In this document: in pieces, positions 13,030-15,125 of the stretch
How positions within the stretch are numbered: the first letter of the stretch is position 1
How the letters are laid out: each line of letters starts with the position of its first letter
Origin: Candidatus Limnocylindria bacterium
GTDB lineage: Bacteria > Chloroflexota > Limnocylindria > QHBO01
NCBI GenBank assembly: GCA_030146365.1
Contig: JASLBU010000050.1
Location: forward strand, 1 to 15,125
DNA: 15,125 nt
Direction of reading: 5' to 3'
Program-made: the position numbers and the translations under genes
The notes under the pieces: model-generated
Told to the model about the DNA's origin: nothing
Databases searched by the model: none
The model's input: the letters and a program-made list of their open reading frames with translations, nothing else

Positions 13030-13035
13030 GAGGAG
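13030..13035 (+). promoter_or_regulatory. Shine-Dalgarno GAGGAG for dodecin
   Basis: GAGGAG ends 6 nt before the ATG at 13042. It is a strong site, consistent with an abundantly made small protein. Confidence 0.65.
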
Positions 13036-13041
13036 AACCGA

Positions 13042-13245
13042 ATGTCCGTCGCCAAGGTGACCGAGCTGTCCTGCACCTCGACCGAGAGCTTCGAGGATGC
13101 CGTCCGGCAGGGGATCGACCGCGCCAGCAAGACGCTCCGCGGCGTGAAGAGCGCCTGGGTCAAGGAGCAGCGCGTCAACGTCAACAGGGACGGGGTCGTG
13201 GAGTTCCAGGCCAACATCCTGGTGACCTTCGTCCTCGAGGACTGA
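13042..13245 (+). CDS. Dodecin family protein
   Basis: A 67-residue protein of exact dodecin length. Dodecins assemble into hollow dodecamers that bind flavins or CoA and store or buffer them. Family features are visible in order: a first strand VAKVTELSCTS, the helix SFEDAVRQGIDRASKTLRGV at 16-35, AWVKEQRVNVNRDG at 38-51 with W39 in the position of the family tryptophan that stacks on flavin, and the last strand FQANILVTFVLED at 55-67. The gene has its own good ribosome binding site and lies 72 nt downstream of the PHP gene, so it is probably expressed independently or as a tail of that operon. A strong hairpin follows 17 nt after the stop. The ligand (FMN, riboflavin or other) cannot be decided from sequence. 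Confidence 0.93.
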   Translation: MSVAKVTELSCTSTESFEDAVRQGIDRASKTLRGVKSAWVKEQRVNVNRDGVVEFQANILVTFVLED

Positions 13246-13262
13246 GCCGGCTCGGACCGATG

Positions 13263-13288
13263 CGACCGGCGCCTCACGGCGCCGGTCG
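13263..13288. terminator. Strong 11-bp hairpin, shared convergent terminator
   Basis: Perfect 11-bp arms CGACCGGCGCC and GGCGCCGGTCG with a TCAC tetraloop lie between the dodecin stop (13245) and the convergent stop at 13293. On the plus strand it is followed by TCTGCTATT, only mildly T-rich; on the minus strand there is no T-run. The position and stem strength make a bidirectional terminator likely. Confidence 0.65.
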
Positions 13289-13292
13289 TCTG

Positions 13293-14267
13293 CTATTCGG
13301 CGGTTTCGGTTCCGTTTCCAGGCTCGGCGAGGCCGATGCGGCCCTCGTTGCGCACGAAGCGCGACCGGTAGGTCGGGTTGCTCACCCGCTGGCTCACCAT
13401 CGCGGCGTCCAGCGTCTTACCACTGCGGGGCGGCGCATACCGGCCACGCTCACTGATCGCTGCGGCCAGCTCCCCGGCGGACATCGGTCCCCGCTCCGCG
13501 AGCACGGCCATCATCTCGTCGTGGAGCGCGACGCGGCCCGCTGAGGGAGAAGCAGCGATGCGCTTCACCGGACGCCTCGGGGGTGGGTCCGCCTCGAGCC
13601 GCGGCTCCGCGCGCGCGTCGGGCAGCGGCTCGGCATCGGGTGGCGCATCCTCCGCGTCGCGGCCGTCATCGCCCGCGCCAAGGTCCGCAGCCGCGGGCTG
13701 ATCATCAGACTCGGCGTCGGACTCCTGGGCGGCGGGCCCGACCTCCGGCGCCGGGGCTTCGATGCCGGCCGCCGTCTCCAGCGCGGCCACGCGTGCCGTC
13801 AGCTCGCCCAGCCGCGTCGCGAGGTCGCCGGCCGCGGCGGGCGTCGGCATGCCCTGGCGAACGGCGTCGATGCGCTCTTCGATCCACTGCCGCACCAGGT
13901 CACCGGGCCGCATGCCGGCGTCGCCGGCGAGCTGCTTGAGCGTGTTCACCCGGCGTGGGTCCAGCCGGATCGACATGGCTCCCTCGTCCGGCGGGCGATC
14001 GAACCGGGGACGTGGGGAGAACGGCCGCTCCCCGCCACGCGCCGCGTACGGAGGTCGATCGCCCGAGGGTCGCTCGCGCGGCGGATACGCAGGACGGTCG
14101 CCGGAGGGTCGCTCACGCGGCGGGTAGGCCGGCCGATCACCTCCCGAGCGGTCCCGCGGCTGCCATTCGCCGCCTCCGGGTCCGCCGCGGCGGGGTGGGC
14201 GATCGGATCGGTCGCGGTCGGTTCGGTCGTTTCGGCGGTCCGGGCCGCCGCGTCGGTTGAAACTCAT
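13293..14267 (-). CDS. RG/Pro-rich protein with ribbon-helix-helix and HARE-type winged-helix domains
   Basis: A 324-residue protein of unusual layout. Residues 1-96 are low-complexity Arg/Gly/Asp/Pro, including a 13-residue unit RPAYPPRERPSGD repeated perfectly at 45-57 and 58-70. Residues 98-139 (MSIRLDPRRVNTLKQLAGDA, then GMRPGDLVRQWIEERIDAVR) look like a CopG/Arc ribbon-helix-helix, which dimerises and binds DNA through the first strand. Residues 148-166 have heptad-like LxxRLxxLxxxVxxLE, a short coiled coil. Residues 167-228 are acidic and disordered. Residues 245-315 resemble the HARE-HTH winged helix (ERGPMSAGELAAAISERGRY, then SRFVRNEGRIGL). I infer a nucleoid-associated or transcription-linked protein; no function is established. 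A TACTGT box lies 8 nt before the ATG with no Shine-Dalgarno. It is 53 nt downstream of the DUF2207-like gene on the same strand. Confidence 0.8.
   Translation of the reverse strand: MSFNRRGGPDRRNDRTDRDRSDRPPRRGGPGGGEWQPRDRSGGDRPAYPPRERPSGDRPAYPPRERPSGDRPPYAARGGERPFSPRPRFDRPPDEGAMSIRLDPRRVNTLKQLAGDAGMRPGDLVRQWIEERIDAVRQGMPTPAAAGDLATRLGELTARVAALETAAGIEAPAPEVGPAAQESDAESDDQPAAADLGAGDDGRDAEDAPPDAEPLPDARAEPRLEADPPPRRPVKRIAASPSAGRVALHDEMMAVLAERGPMSAGELAAAISERGRYAPPRSGKTLDAAMVSQRVSNPTYRSRFVRNEGRIGLAEPGNGTETAE
14058..14135 (-). repeat. 39-bp in-frame tandem repeat (two units)
   Basis: Two adjacent 39-bp units (14097-14135 and 14058-14096) encode the identical 13 residues RPAYPPRERPSGD. They differ at 7 of 39 positions, all silent, so the duplication is not recent and the peptide seems to be kept. 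A third, degenerate copy (RPPYAARGGERP) follows. Confidence 0.75.
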
Positions 14268-14275
14268 CGGTTAAA

Positions 14276-14281
14276 ACAGTA
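14276..14281 (-). promoter_or_regulatory. Putative -10 box TACTGT upstream of RHH-HARE gene
   Basis: TACTGT on the minus strand is 8 nt before the ATG at 14267, in a locally AT-rich patch (GTTTTAAC) and without a Shine-Dalgarno. It fits the leaderless pattern seen elsewhere in the window. Confidence 0.4.
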
Positions 14282-14320
14282 CGCCGATTTTCAACCGGGC
14301 GCCAGCGCAGCCATTGACGG

Positions 14321-15125
14321 CTAGAAGGAGCCAGAGGCGCCGCCCCCTCCTCCACCGCCGCCACCGGAGAACCCGCCGCCGCCGCTGCTGCTCGAGGAGC
14401 TCGACGCAGGGGTGGAACCGACGCTGCCGAGCGCGTCGAACATGCCGCCGATGTCTGGCACGGCGGAGCTGGAGAAGATGCTGCCCGATGCCGGGGTGAT
14501 CCCGCCCGAAAGGTCGGCGGCCGCGGCACCGGACCAGCCCGATGACGAGCTCGTCCCGAGCCAATGTGGGTAGTACGCGCCAGCCGACGAGCCATCCGCC
14601 GTCCGCTGCTGCTCGAGCCCGCGGGCGAGGACGGTGGTGACCTCGTCGTGGAGCCCGAGCGCGATCCCCCAGACGACTGCGCGGTCGGGCGTCGGGGCGA
14701 GCCTGGCGATCTCGGGCTGCGCGACCACCTCCCCCATGCTGCGCGCCTGCTCCATCGTCTTCTGCAGGGTCCGGCGGTAGGCGGTCAGCATCGCGTCAAC
14801 GTATGCGCCATTGCTGGTGCGCTGGCTCATCGCACGGGCGAAGAGGAACGTGCCGAGGCCGCCCACGAGGAGGGCGCCACCGGCCAGCAGCGCGCCGCTC
14901 ATCGGCACCGACAGTCCCACCCAGATCCCGCCGGCGCCCAGGAGCGCCAGGCCCGCGGCCAGCGCGGTCATGCCGTGGATCGATGGGCCCGGCATGCGCT
15001 CGAGCCATCCGAGCCTCACCGCCTCCTGTTCGAATGCCCGCTTGATGGGCGAGAGCTCCGAGTTGACGCGCCAGAGCCGTTCACGCCGCAGGCGGCCGGA
15101 GCCACCGGCGAGTGTCTTCAGGGTG
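14321..15125 (-). CDS. DUF2207-like membrane protein, Gly-rich C-terminus (partial, N-terminus beyond window)
   Basis: The frame is open to the right edge, so only the last 267 residues are visible. There is no need to start it at the GTG at 15019, because coding-like sequence continues upstream (LKTLAGGSGRLRRERLWRVN, then SELSPIKRAFEQEAVRLGWL). Two membrane helices follow, around IHGMTALAAGLALLGAGGIW and SGALLAGGALLVGGLGTFLF. A cytoplasmic helical region then carries NGAYVDAMLTAYRRTL and RAVVWGIALGLHDEV. The tail is Ser/Gly-rich and ends FSGGGGGGGGGASGSF. This order (two helices, a conserved LPYAxALG-like segment, a Gly-run tail) matches the C-terminal half of DUF2207 membrane proteins, whose role is unknown. 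It is followed on the same strand, after 53 nt, by the RHH-HARE gene. Confidence 0.82.
   Translation of the reverse strand, partial: TLKTLAGGSGRLRRERLWRVNSELSPIKRAFEQEAVRLGWLERMPGPSIHGMTALAAGLALLGAGGIWVGLSVPMSGALLAGGALLVGGLGTFLFARAMSQRTSNGAYVDAMLTAYRRTLQKTMEQARSMGEVVAQPEIARLAPTPDRAVVWGIALGLHDEVTTVLARGLEQQRTADGSSAGAYYPHWLGTSSSSGWSGAAAADLSGGITPASGSIFSSSAVPDIGGMFDALGSVGSTPASSSSSSSGGGGFSGGGGGGGGGASGSF

Noticed and set aside
13293..15125. DUF2207-like and RHH-HARE genes as a defence or toxin-antitoxin system.
   Set aside because: An RHH domain can suggest an antitoxin, but the protein is large and multidomain and no toxin-like partner is adjacent. The membrane protein is a broadly distributed unknown family.

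Overview
This is a very GC-rich, gene-dense window of chromosomal character. It has no mobile element, CRISPR array, rRNA or tRNA gene that I can see. Several features point to a high-GC bacterium of the Chloroflexota (Limnocylindria/Ellin6529-like) or, less likely, Actinomycetota: an actinobacterial-type acyl-ACP desaturase, a SpoIID-domain protein with a long Pro/Thr linker, a DUF2207-type membrane protein, an unknown family resembling actinobacterial proteins, and many starts that look leaderless (a TANNNT box 6-10 nt before ATG, no Shine-Dalgarno). The taxonomy is inference from protein flavour only.

Layout from left to right. A membrane protein (1-306, runs off the left edge) and a DUF5808-like protein (333-680) lie on the minus strand. 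A plus-strand ornithine cyclodeaminase/mu-crystallin family dehydrogenase (795-1760) is divergent from them. Its 3' end overlaps, antisense, the 3' end of a secreted SpoIID-domain protein (1590-2918, minus). Further minus-strand genes are a stand-alone 5'-3' exonuclease (2991-3875) and a B12-dependent acyl-CoA mutase large subunit (4071-5816). The mutase is divergent from a plus-strand S9 prolyl-oligopeptidase-family peptidase (5878-7899), and the two start regions form a near-perfect inverted repeat. A possible 33-37 residue membrane peptide follows.

Next come minus-strand genes for an acyl-ACP desaturase (8080-9021), a conserved unknown (9135-9548) and a Glu/Leu/Phe/Val dehydrogenase-family protein (9587-10852). 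Divergent from these is a plus-strand pair, a phosphotriesterase-family hydrolase (10992-11930) and an HhH-PHP protein (11938-12969), followed by a dodecin (13042-13245). A strong hairpin separates dodecin from a convergent minus-strand gene for an unusual multidomain DNA-binding-like protein (13293-14267: RG/Pro-rich repeats, ribbon-helix-helix, acidic linker, HARE-type winged helix). Last is a DUF2207-like membrane protein (14321 to the right edge).

The genes do not form one pathway. Themes are acyl-CoA and fatty acid metabolism (mutase, desaturase), amino-acid dehydrogenase-fold enzymes, and DNA-related proteins (exonuclease, PolX-like HhH-PHP, RHH-HARE protein). The most notable points are these: the mutase carries isobutyryl-CoA mutase specificity residues rather than those of methylmalonyl-CoA mutase; the glutamate dehydrogenase homologue has lost its catalytic lysine and three other ligand residues; the RHH-HARE architecture is uncommon; and a 17-bp inverted repeat straddles two divergent start codons. 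I do not see a clear multi-gene novel system.
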